The notes below the pieces were generated by a model that was not told the DNA's origin, searched no databases, and saw only the letters and a program-made list of their open reading frames with translations. Below are positions 26,625 to 36,256 of a DNA stretch of 64,000 nt, piece after piece. Made by a program: the position numbers and the translations under genes. Origin of the DNA: Colius striatus (lineage: Eukaryota > Chordata > Aves > Coliiformes > Coliidae); NCBI RefSeq assembly GCF_028858725.1, contig NC_084771.1:7034915-7098914 (forward strand), read 5' to 3'. Numbering within the stretch: position 1 is the first letter of the stretch; each line of letters starts with the position of its first letter.

Positions 26625-29600
26625 GTAAGTGCATCTGTCTTTCAGGCATATTTGCAACCAGAATTGAGTGTGGTGACAAGTGAGGCACCCAACTGGTCCT
26701 GACGCTGGGGAGCTCCTGGCAGGTGTCAAGCACCTTTGCCTTCTCTCTACACTTAACTCCTGTTTCAGGCCAGTGAAGTGCAGTTCAAATCCAGTGCTTG
26801 GGGCTGACTTCACACCTTTAACAGTCTTATGCCTTGTGAGATTTCTGTTCAATTAGGAACCAAATTCCTGCTCACCCTGGGGCAGTGGTTGAGGGGAGCA
26901 GGGAGAGAATCAAGGGACTGAGGGCAAAAAGCATTCCCTGAGGGCTTGCAGGAAAGGCTGTTGGGACAAGCAGCTCTGGCCTGAAAAATCACTGCTGACT
27001 GGTTTCCACTGTGTTTGGGTTTGGTTGCTCCAGGCTTCTGCAGTTGTGGACCAGTGGGCTCCTGAGTGGGATCCCCTGCCTCTTGTATCTGTGCTCCTTG
27101 TGCATTGCTTCTGTCTGTTGGGGTCCCAGGAAGATTTCTTCCCCTCCTTTTAAGTCCCCTTGTTTAACAAGAAACTTGTACAAGCACATGTACCCTGGAG
27201 GGCTCCAGCACCCGGGCCAGGTGGCTCCTGGGGCTGAACTGCCTTCTTGCAGGAGCCAGCAGAGCTCACAAGACTTGTGCCAGGGCTCCTCCTGGGCAGT
27301 CTGCAGGAGCAGTCCCTGCTCCTTCCCTGGCAGGACAATGTCCCTTGTTTGGGTTTTTCCGCTGCCACCCCAGAGATGGGAAATCCCTCCCTTGGTCTGT
27401 GCCCCGTGTGTGACTCCCTGGCAGGTGCTGCTCCTGCCTGGTGGTGGCTCTGCCCAGCACACTTTGCTCCATGTGAAGGAAGGAAGGAGAGGAGCTGCTG
27501 CTGGGCTCCTCTGTGCTGCTCCCGCCGGCGCCAGCGCTGCCTGACGTGAGCCGGGAGCCTGTGATGAACTCAGTGGTTTCTACAAGAAAAAGGCAGAGGC
27601 TGCATTTTCAGAGCTCAGCAAGAGCCGCTGGGTTTCACTTGTGTTGTGTTTCCTGGTTCTTTTCTAGTCTCGTTCTGGTGTTTTGTGCTGCTGTCTCAGG
27701 ATCATAAACAGATGGTGCAATTATTTATACCAGGCACTTATTTAAAACCTGCCTCTCCCCATAATTCAGTCTTCCTTTGGCAAAACAAACGCAGCTGAGA
27801 GCTGGGATGGGGTCATTGCCTCTTTCTTTCTAAGGGTTTCTGAATCCTTCACAGCAGCGGCAACAGAAGCCTGAGGCAGCACAGCCCTGTCTGGCACCCA
27901 GCCCATGGGCAGGATGAGGCCTGGGGAAAGGAGCACAGGGACAGGGGTGAGAGTGGAGATGGGGCAGAGGCTGCTGGCTCCTTGGAGGTGGCTCAGGCTC
28001 AACAGACCCAAAGAATCGTTGTCATTTGGAAAGTAAAGGTGGTTTTGTTCGTGATGTGCTTTGTTAAGGGCCTTGGGACCTGACTCTGGGTGTTTGGGCT
28101 TGGCTGTTTCCAGGCTGGTGTGTCTGAGCCCAGGGAAGCAGCACCTGTCTGTGTGCCCCCGTGCCTGGCCCTGGCTGGCACAAGGCTGTGCAGGCAGGCT
28201 GCGTGGCTCGGCGTGGTCTCAGCCCTCAGGACAGACATCCCACTCCTTTAATCTTTGCTTCCTTTGCTTTTCCTCTTCTGCCTCTCAATTAGCTTTGGAG
28301 CGAGGAACCAGAGCATCCAGCTCAGCCCTCCAGCACGGGGCTGAGAGCAGGACACTTGTGCTGGGAGGAGCCTGGTGGCTCCAGCAGCTGGGGGTCTGGG
28401 ACAAGAAAAGAGTTTGCTGTGAAATAATAAAGCTTTTGTGTGTGTGAGGCTTTGCATAAAGGGTTTTCTGAAGCTGCCTCTGAGTTTTTCTGGCGTCCCC
28501 AAAGGTTGGCAGCAGCGAGTGTGGCTCCTGTCCAGCCCTGGAAATACCCCTGGGCTGTGATGCCAGTGGTCATGGGATGGGCACTTGCTGTTTCTGAGCA
28601 AGAAACATCTCCCTTTACTCATGCAGTCAATGGCCTGAAGAAGGGGCATCCATGTGACAGTGGCTTTGACTGAAATGATGCCCAGAGAAGCTGTGCTTGA
28701 TGCTGGTTCGTTTTAAATGGCTTCTGTGATGCTCCTGAGTGGGCAGAGCACTGTGCCTTCACCATGCTGGCCCCAGCTGCCTCTGCCCAGGGCTCCCTCT
28801 CAGCTTTGGTGTGTTTGTTGTCTGGGTACCTGCAAGGCTGACCCCTTAGCAAGGAGGGTGCCCTGGCCAGGCAGAGGATTGGGCACAGCCCTTGGTTTGT
28901 GGTGGCATTCCTCTGGAGACCTCAGAGTGCTGGGGTGTGGCAGCAGAACCTGGTAGTCATACTGGGCACAGGATGGCTTGCAGAAACCTTTGAGTCTCAT
29001 CACCTTTGTGCTTCCACCTGCCCCAGGGATGAACATCCTGCTGCTTGGGGCCATCGGGGAATTTGACTTCTGGCTCTGCACGATCGGCTGTGCTGGACAG
29101 GATTTGCCTCCAAGTTTGGGTGTGGGAAACTTGGTGCATGGATGGTCCAACCCTGCGTGAATGAGAAGAGGCTGGATGTGAATTTGTCACGGAGGGTTAA
29201 GCTTGCAAAGACCTGCCCTTGCTTGCAGAGCACTGCACCTGACAGAGATGCCTCTGCCCTGTTAATGAATGCCAAACCTCAGCCAGGCTTTGGGCTGGGC
29301 TCTGACCCAGACAACAGCTGTCCTTAGAACTATATGCAAAAATATACGAGCAGGTCAAGTGTAGTTTATTAAATGGTGTTTGATTGTGCAAGCCTGAAAG
29401 ACAGATGTGTCTGTGTTGCCTGGGATTACTTATTTTAGCTGCCGAGCATGCTGTGTAGCAGAGGCAGGTGGCCAGGCAGGGGCAGGAGCCTGCCAGCCCC
29501 CCTGGGAAGCCCTGCCACAGGGCAGTTTGGGTTTGGCTTTGGCAGGAGGGTGTTGCTTTGTGTGCTGTGGCTGCTGCTCTGCTGACCAGGGGAAGGGCTC

Positions 29601-30157
29601 CTGGGCAGCCCCCAGTGATAACACCTGCCTGGGCCTGAGCTCCTGCAGACAGCCCTGGTGCTCCTGCCTGTCCCTGCCAGCCAGCCTGGGGCAGACTCAG
29701 GCAGTTCCCTGGGGCTGGCCTCTGGCTGGCCCAGCCCCTTGCTTTCTCTCCATGGCCGTAGGAGCCTCCCTGCTCTTGCTAACAAGAAGAGATGCTCCCG
29801 ATTCCTGGTGCTGGGCTGGCGCCTGCCTGCTGGAGCAGAGGATTAATGTCCCCGCCAGGCTCCAGCAGCTCAGTAACATTCCCATGGGCAGGGGAAGCTG
29901 CCTTGGGAGAATTCTGCTTATGCCACATAAAAATGCAGCCTGTATTATATTTCTTTTTATCTCCAAGGTGCCTATAGGAAAACTATGGCATAGCAGCAGA
30001 TTTTGGCTGGAGCCCTGTCTTGAGTGGGAGCCATTGTAGGCTCTACCCAGACACTCTTTAGGTGCTTGAATACAGAGTTAAAAGTGGTCAGGTCTCAAAA
30101 AAAGCCATTTTCCTTCTGTGTCACTTGGGTCCATTTGTAATTTGTGTGACTTGTCTG

Positions 30158-30290
30158 TAGTCCCAGAATCCCAGAGTGACAGGGTGGGAAGGGCCTTGCA
30201 GAGCTCATCCAGCCCAGCCCCTTGCTAAAGCAGATTCCCCTCGGCCGGGGGGCACAAGGCCTCATGCTGTCCTGGCCCCAGCAGCCAGGC
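30158..30290 (-). mobile_element. Degenerate CR1 fragment
   Basis: The plus strand reads 'cccagaatcccagagtgaca' and then 'gtgggaagggccttgcagag' 'ctcatccagcccagcccctt'. This is the complement of a CR1 3' end with the usual pattern (agaatc...tgggaagg-acctt...catccag). It is old and diverged. Only about 130 bp is alignable by eye. Confidence 0.7.
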
Positions 30291-31778
30291 AATGTATTCA
30301 TAGCTTGTCTGTCACTCCTCAAAGTAGAAGCAGCAACTGCCCTGCTGGAAATAACTTTCCTTTATCCATAAGTGGGCTCCTGGTTTGCACAAGTGTATGT
30401 GTTGAGGCTGATCGTGTTGGGTGGTGCACTTGAGCCTGACTTGAGTCAAAACTACTCCTTGGAAGATCCCCCTCCCTTGGCATCCCTCCTGGTGCTGTGT
30501 GTCCCTAGGAGTGTGGGGCCAACCCGCTCCCCAGGCCCATGGCTCCCGTGTAGTCTCTTGTGTGGCTGGGGCCACTACTAGTGGGATGTTTGGCAAGGTC
30601 TGGCTGAGCTACAAAGGGCAGGAGCCCTGTTACGAGCAACAGACTGAGGTACCTGTTCCAAGGGATGACCTGTCATCTGTTTCAGTGGTTTGTTTCAGAA
30701 TCAAAGGCAGCCATGGGGCAGCGGGAGGCTGGGGAACTTCTACTGCTCTTCAGGATATCTCAGTGGGCTTCCCATGGTCCAGCCCTTGTGGTGCCTGGTG
30801 CCCCTTTAGTAGCAGGACACCAAACCCAGCAGGGCTGTTGGCCTCTTGGCTGGAGCCCAGCTCTGATCTCCATGCTGGGGGTGGCATTGTGGCCCCAGCC
30901 CCGGCCGTGGGGACCGTGTGCTGCACCGTCCTGAGCAGAGCCCTCGCAGCCCCTCGTCTTTGGACACGGGGGATGGTCTGTTGCAAGAGGGATCTGGCCC
31001 CATCCTTGGTGTGGCCTGGTCTCTGCAGCCTCCCTGGTGATGCTTTTCACAGGCAGCAGTTTTAGGTCTCCTCCATCCCTCCTTCTCCCCCGTTGCAGTG
31101 GCTGCCCCTGCTGCCAGCGCCGCCACGGCCATTCCACCGTGTTAAAAGAAAAGGGTTTCTGTTCCCACTATGCTAATAGGGCAAATGCCTGCTCTGCAGC
31201 AGCTGCTCCCTTCCTGACCTCGGGGAAATGCCTGCACACAGCAGCCAGTGGAAAATCACGGCGTGGGAGCAGCTGGCGGGGTGCAGCGTGGCCCCTGCTC
31301 ACACCCCTGCAGATGTCCTGTGTGTCCCCAGGAGCTGGGCTGCTCCTCGGGAGCAGAACCAGCAGTGCTGCTGCTTCTCTTGCCAGTGAGGCTGCTGCCT
31401 GGCAGGCTGCTGGCCTCTTGCTGCTGCTGATACTGTGCCCAGGTGCTGCTGAGCAGCTCCTGAGGCAGCAACAGCTCCTCAGTGGGACAGGGTTGGCTCC
31501 GGGCTGCAGGTGCTGGGCCAAGGGGATCCTCAGGGATGAGCTGTTATGAGAAGCTGCTGTACCCATCCTCCAAAACACCATCCCTGGCCCATGACTCAGG
31601 GACAGAGGTCTGATCAGTGAGCATCTCAGTGCCTGCCCCAGCTCTGGGCAGGGCAGGCACCTGCCCTGTGGGCAGCTCTTAGTGAGCCTGTGCAGTGTGG
31701 GATTTGCCTTTGAACCAGCCTGTCAAAATTAACTTGAGCTTTGAAATGGGCTCTCGTGTAAGAAGGAAGGTTGTAGTG

Positions 31779-31812
31779 ATGCATATGCATATGCATATAC
31801 ATATAGAGAGAG
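31779..31812. repeat. (ATGCAT)n/(AT)n-like simple repeat
   Basis: Alternating purine-pyrimidine 'atgcatatgcatatgcatat' leading into 'acatatagagagagag'. A short microsatellite. Confidence 0.85.
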
Positions 31813-33089
31813 AATTGATAGGAATGGCTTTTGTTCTTCCTGTGGGTGCCTGTGGAGTGGGTACATTAGAGACATTGGAGCCATGTCCTGGTGTCACTTG
31901 GCAAAGACACCCGCTTCAGAGTGTCCAGCCCCAGCCCCTTTGCAGGGGATCCAGTCCCCAGGACCTGCTCTCACTGAGGGTGGAAACCTGGTGTGCTAAA
32001 GAAGGACCCCAGATGTAAAATTACTTGGATGTTTTTAGGATGACTGGATAGGAAGGAAGAAGCTGCACAAGTATGCAGAAGCCTCTGGTTTGTCTCCCAG
32101 GCCCTGGGAAGGAGATGACTCTCTTCTCTTTGCGTTGACCTGGGATGTTTTGCTCTGGGAGGAAGCAGGAGAAGGACAATACAGCCAGAGTGGGCAGGGT
32201 TGTGTCTCTGGTGGGCTGGTTAGGGTTAGAGCTGCGGGGCTGCCCCTCTTTCCATGAGGCTTTCCCTGGGCCTGGCAGGGCAGAGCCGTGGGTGCCACCA
32301 GGCCATGGCTACGGCACAGGTGGCTGTTCGGTGCCTGAGGTGCCTGTGCCAGCCAGGACGGGCAGGCACTGTCCTCCCCCAGCAGCACCGTGAGCCTCAG
32401 CCGGGGAGAGGAGCCCAGCGGGGCAGAGCCCGGCAGTGCCACAGTCCCTGCAGGGTCACACTCTGAGAGCTGCCTTCAGCCCCCACCCTGGCAGAGACTG
32501 AAGGGCAGGAACGTGTCTCCCACACTGAAACTGTGCCGAGGGCCCGAGTGCTGGTACCCGCCAGCCTGTGCCCCTGCCCGCTCCCTGCTGCCGTGGCACC
32601 GGGCACTGCAGCGCTGTGTCAGCAGTACCCAGGGAGCTGGCTGGTGATGTCTGGAAGTGGGCACTCATCCCAGCTGCCTTCATCGACCACGGGGCAGCAT
32701 GTGAAAGTCCTTAGAATGAAACCTGTGGCCCTTGAGACAGCAGTGAGGGTGGCTGGCTCACAGGCAGCAGCAGCTGTTTTTAACTTCACTCTCCAGTCTG
32801 CTGTGGGTAACGTGACCCCAGGCAAGCATCTTGTAGAGGTGAGACTCTTCCCAGCCCCAGGCATTTAAAGGAGGAGAAAAGAGGCTGATGCCCAAAGCTT
32901 CCACTATGCCTCAGTGCCCCCAGCCCCACTGCACTGGCCAAGGACTGCAGGGGACACAGGCAGAGGAGCTGCAGCCGTGCCAGGCCTGGGAGCTCTGCCA
33001 AAATGCTGCTGAGGAATGAGCGAGGGAGAGATGGAAGGGGGCAGCTGGAGCCAGCCTGGGACTGATGCCGCCTGCCTGCTGCTGCCAGG

Positions 33090-33978
33090 GGTGTGCCGGT
33101 ACTGCCAGGACTGTGTCAGTACTGCCAGGGCTGTGCTGGTGCTGGGGCTGTGTCAGTATTGCCGGGATTGTGCTGGTGCTGGGGCTATGTCAGTACCACT
33201 GGGGCTGTGTCAGTACTGCCAGGGCTGTGCTGGTGCTGGGGCTGTGTCAGTATTGCCAGGGCTGTGCTGGTGCTGGGGCTGTGTCAGTACCACTGGGGCT
33301 GTGTCAGTATTGCCAGGGCTGTGCTGGTGCTGGGGCTGTGTCAGTATTGCCAGGGCTGTACTGGTGCTGGGGCTGTGTCAGTACCACTGGGGCTGTGTCA
33401 GTATTGCCAGGGCTGTGCTGGTGCTGGGGCTGTGTCAGTATTGCCAGGGCTGTGCTGGTGCCGTGTCAGTACCACTGGGGCTGTGTCAGTATTGCCAGGG
33501 CTGTGCTGGTGCTGGGGCTGTGTCAGTATTGCCAGGGCTGTGCTGGTGCCGTGTCAGTACCACTGGGGCTGTGTCAGTATTGCCGGGGTTGTGCTGGTGC
33601 TGGGGCTGTGTCAGTACCACTGGGGCTGTGTCAGTATTGCCAGGGCTGTGCTGGTGCCGGGGCTGTGTCAGTATTGCCAGGGCTGTGCTGGTGCTGGGGC
33701 TGTGTCAGTACCACTGGGGCTGTGTCAGTATTGCCAGGGCTGTGCTGGTGCTGGGGCTGTGTCAGTATTGCCAGGGCTGTGCTGGTGCCGTGTCAGTACC
33801 ACTGGGGCTGTGTCAGTATTGCCGGGGTTGTGCTGGTGCTGGGGCTGTGTCAGTACCACTGGGGCTGTGTCAGTATTGCCAGGGCTGTGCTGGTGCTGGG
33901 GCTGTGTCAGTACCACTGGGGCTGTGTCAGTATTGCCAGGGCTGTGCTGGTGCTGGGGCTGTGTCAGTACCACTGGGC
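33090..33978. repeat. Large compound minisatellite (37 bp + 20 bp units)
   Basis: About 890 bp of tandem repeat with two related units. A 37-bp unit starts 'tgtcagtattgccagggctg' and ends 'tgctggtgctggggctg'. A 20-bp unit is 'tgtcagtaccactggggctg'. They alternate as 57-bp dimers (19 codons) or as double 37-mers, and a short 31-bp form ends in 'ggtgccg'. All three plus-strand frames stay open, giving spurious proteins of 300-400 residues made of 'CQYCQGCAGAGAVSV'-like strings. These are repeat artefacts, not genes. Confidence 0.93.
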
Positions 33979-34835
33979 CACGCCAGTACTGCTGAGGATA
34001 TGGGGGGCTGGGAGCAGCTTGGGTTTGTGGGCTGCTTTGGGTACCCGGTGCTGTGTTCTCCAGGTGGGTGCAGCTTTTCCAGCTCTGCTGTGTCATGGTG
34101 TCCTGTGCTCCTGTCCCTGCATTGTCTCCTTGCTGCTGCTTCCCAGGAGCTGGAACTGCTGTCTGCTTCACCATGGAGGGCAGCAGTGAGGCTGGCCCCG
34201 ATGTTGCTGGAACTGTGATTTGGGATCTAAGCAGGCCCCTTTGGCTCAGCACTTGTGGTGGCCATGGCCAGGAGCTGCCACACACCATGGCACATCCTGT
34301 GCTTGCACTGCCACTGACCTGGGTCCTGCCAGCCATGGCCTGCTGGTACTGTGCTCACTCTATTTCTGTCCCTGATGTCTTCCTGTCTTCCAGCATCTTG
34401 GGGTCCCTTGTGCACAAAGCCAGGCAATCTGAAGGGGGCTGTGACAGGCGGGAGCAGCAGTGGAGGCCCCAGGTCAGGCAGGAGTGTTCTGCTGCAGTGC
34501 TGGTGCTTCTGGGGGCCCAACGCTGTGTCCCCAGCTGCCAGCACTGAGGTTTGGCAGTAAGCTGGTGCTTGTTCTGAAATAACCTTGTAAATCACCAGCT
34601 GGGGAGGGTTCTTATGTGCCTGCAGGAAGACTCCTCACCTGGGGCCTCTGCACCAGCTGGTGTGCACAAGTTTGTGGCATTCACTTTTCAAATGGTCCTT
34701 CTTGTGAACAAATACAAAGCTCTCTCCAGTGTTTGTGGAAGGAAGGAGCTGTGAATAGAATCAGAGGGAATGGCCAGGCCTCAGCTGATGCCTGTGTGGT
34801 GGATTTCCTGCTGTTTTTGTCCGTGCTGGGGTCCC

Positions 34836-35612
34836 ACCTGCAGGCTTGCCGCAGGTGCCTGCGGCCCTGGCTGCAGCGGTGTGCCTACGGTGACCCTGGC
34901 TGCAGTGGTGTGCCTGCAGTGAGCCCGGCTGCAGTGGTGTGCCTGCGGTGAGCCTGGCTGCAGCGGTGTGCCTGAGGTGACCCTGGCTGCAGTGGTGTGC
35001 CTGCAGTGAGCCCGGCTGCAGTGGTGTGCCTGCGGTGAGCCTGGCTGCAGCGGTGTGCCTACGGTGACCCTGGCTGCAGTGGTGTGCCTGCAGTGAGCCC
35101 GGCTGCAGTGGTGTGCCTGCGGTGAGCCTGGCTGCAGCGGTGTGCCTGAGGTGAGCCTGGCTGCAGTGGTGTGCCTGCAGTGAGCCCGGCTGCAGTGGTG
35201 TGCCTGCGGTGAGCCTGGCTGCAGCAGTGTGCCTGCGGTGAGCCTGGCTGCAGCAGTGTGCCTGCGGTGACCCTGGCTGCAGCGGTGTGCCTGCAGTGAC
35301 CCTGGCTGCAGCGGTGTGCCTGCAGTGACCCTGGCTGCAGCGGTGTGCCTGCGGTGACCCTGGCTGCAGCGGTGTGCCTGCATTGAGCCCGGCTGCAGCG
35401 GTGTGCCTGCATTGAGCCCGGCTGCAGCGGTGTGCCTGCGGTGACCCTGGCTGCAGCGATGTGCCTGCGGTGACCCTGGCTGCAGCGATGTGCCTGCGGT
35501 GACCCTGGCTGCAGCGGTGTGCCTGCGGTGACCCTGGCTGCAGCGGTGTGCCTGAGGTGAGCCTGGCTGCAGCGGTGTGCCTGTGGTGAGCCTGACTGCA
35601 GCGGTGTGTGCA
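34836..35612. repeat. 29-bp minisatellite, about 26 copies
   Basis: A tandem array with a 29-bp unit containing 'ggctgcagcggtgtgcctg' followed by 'cggtgaccct' or variants ('cagtgagccc', 'cattgagccc', 'aggtgagcct'). Because 29 is not a multiple of three, each frame runs through all registers, and the translated minus strand has a 29-residue period (for example 'GTPLQPGSPQAHRCSQGHRR'). This gives frames of up to 334 residues that are not genes. The array ends about 600 bp before the STARD8 start codon. Confidence 0.93.
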
Positions 35613-36003
35613 GAGGCCGTGGGCTGCAGCGGGGCCATCCAGGGACAACGTGACCACACGGGTACGGCTCGTCCCTCGGAGGGGACGGCATTGGGAGCCC
35701 TCTCGAGTGCATCTGTGACCGCTACTGGTGAGCTGGAGCAGGGGCTGGAGTGAAAACCTAAACCATCTGGGGTTTGGGTTTCCAACGTCCTACATGTGCC
35801 TTTGACAGCGAAAATCCCATTTCTTCGTCTCGGAGGGTGTTCCTTTTCCCTCGCTCCTTCCCTCTGCCTGGGAGCAGGAGCGCTGCTGGGGCAGGAAGCG
35901 AAGCCTGGAGCTGTTTAAAACTCGCAATCTTGAGGGAATTTCAGTCTCCGTGCAAGCCTGTTCACAACCAACTGAATAACGGTGCAGGGTTTGAATCGCC
36001 GGC

Positions 36004-36083
36004 CCGCCTCCGCCCTCCCTGCCTCCTCCCTCCCTGCCTGCCTCCCTGCCTGCCTGCCTCCCTGCCTGCCTCCCTGCCTGCGG
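36004..36083 (+). repeat. (CCTG/CCTC)n pyrimidine tract
   Basis: Repeats of 'ccctgcctgcctccctgcct' type, almost pure pyrimidine on plus. Such tracts can form triplex DNA. It lies about 130 bp before the STARD8 start codon. Confidence 0.85.
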
Positions 36084-36142
36084 AGCTCCCTGTGCCGAGC
36101 TCCCGCCGCCCGCTCTGCCCCGTCCCGTGCTGTGCAGCAGCC

Positions 36143-36187
36143 ATGGGGGTACTGCGGGGGGCCCTCCCCGGCAGTGCCGCCGATTAG
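36143..36187 (+). other. Upstream ORF in the STARD8 leader
   Basis: A 14-codon frame (MGVLRGALPGSAAD, then TAG) ends 24 bp before the STARD8 start codon. Its ATG context (gccATGg) is strong, so if it is in the mRNA it should lower translation of the main frame. That it is transcribed is inferred. Confidence 0.45.
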
Positions 36188-36211
36188 GGGGCCCTGTGCC
36201 CGCCCTCCACC

Positions 36212-36256
36212 ATGCCACTGCTGGATTTTTTCTGGGCTTGCTTCAAACGAGCCAAG
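36212..36256 (+). CDS. STARD8: STARD8 (DLC3), first coding exon of the long form
   Basis: Fifteen codons, MPLLDFFWACFKRAK, in a good start context, followed by a GTAAGG donor at 36,257 (phase 0). I recall that the long mammalian STARD8 form starts with a similar MPLLD-FW sequence (from memory, not checked). The position directly after YIPF6 on the same strand fits the conserved order OPHN1-YIPF6-STARD8. STARD8 is a SAM-RhoGAP-START protein that localises to focal adhesions and junctions and inactivates RhoA and Cdc42. The exon encodes only the short N-terminal tail before the SAM domain. Confidence rests on synteny, exon structure and the matching phase of the next exon. Confidence 0.7.

Larger units (their letters stand above)
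22002..35990. other. YIPF6-STARD8 intergenic region / possible far upstream STARD8 exons
   Basis: No recognised gene. It holds a CpG-retaining segment (22.25-22.72 kb), an unexplained open frame with a splice donor (26.04-26.62 kb), three minisatellites (24.66, 33.09 and 34.84 kb) and a CR1 remnant (30.16 kb). The remaining open frames are short or biased to Cys, Trp, Pro and Gly and overlap on both strands. Confidence 0.6.

Noticed and set aside
29407-30039. 210-residue plus frame
   Set aside because: Very rich in Cys, Trp, Gly and Leu with no domain; typical of a chance frame in GC-rich DNA, with overlapping frames on the other strand.
33016-34218. Plus-strand frames of 300-400 residues
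   Set aside because: They are translations of the 37/20-bp minisatellite in three frames at once; no real protein codes this way.
33090-35612. Regularly repeated units considered as a CRISPR-like array
   Set aside because: Units are contiguous with no unique spacers, and the genome is eukaryotic; these are minisatellites.
34761-35785. Minus-strand frames of 217-334 residues with 29-residue repeats
   Set aside because: All three frames give the same repeat string because a 29-bp unit cycles through every register; this is a minisatellite artefact.
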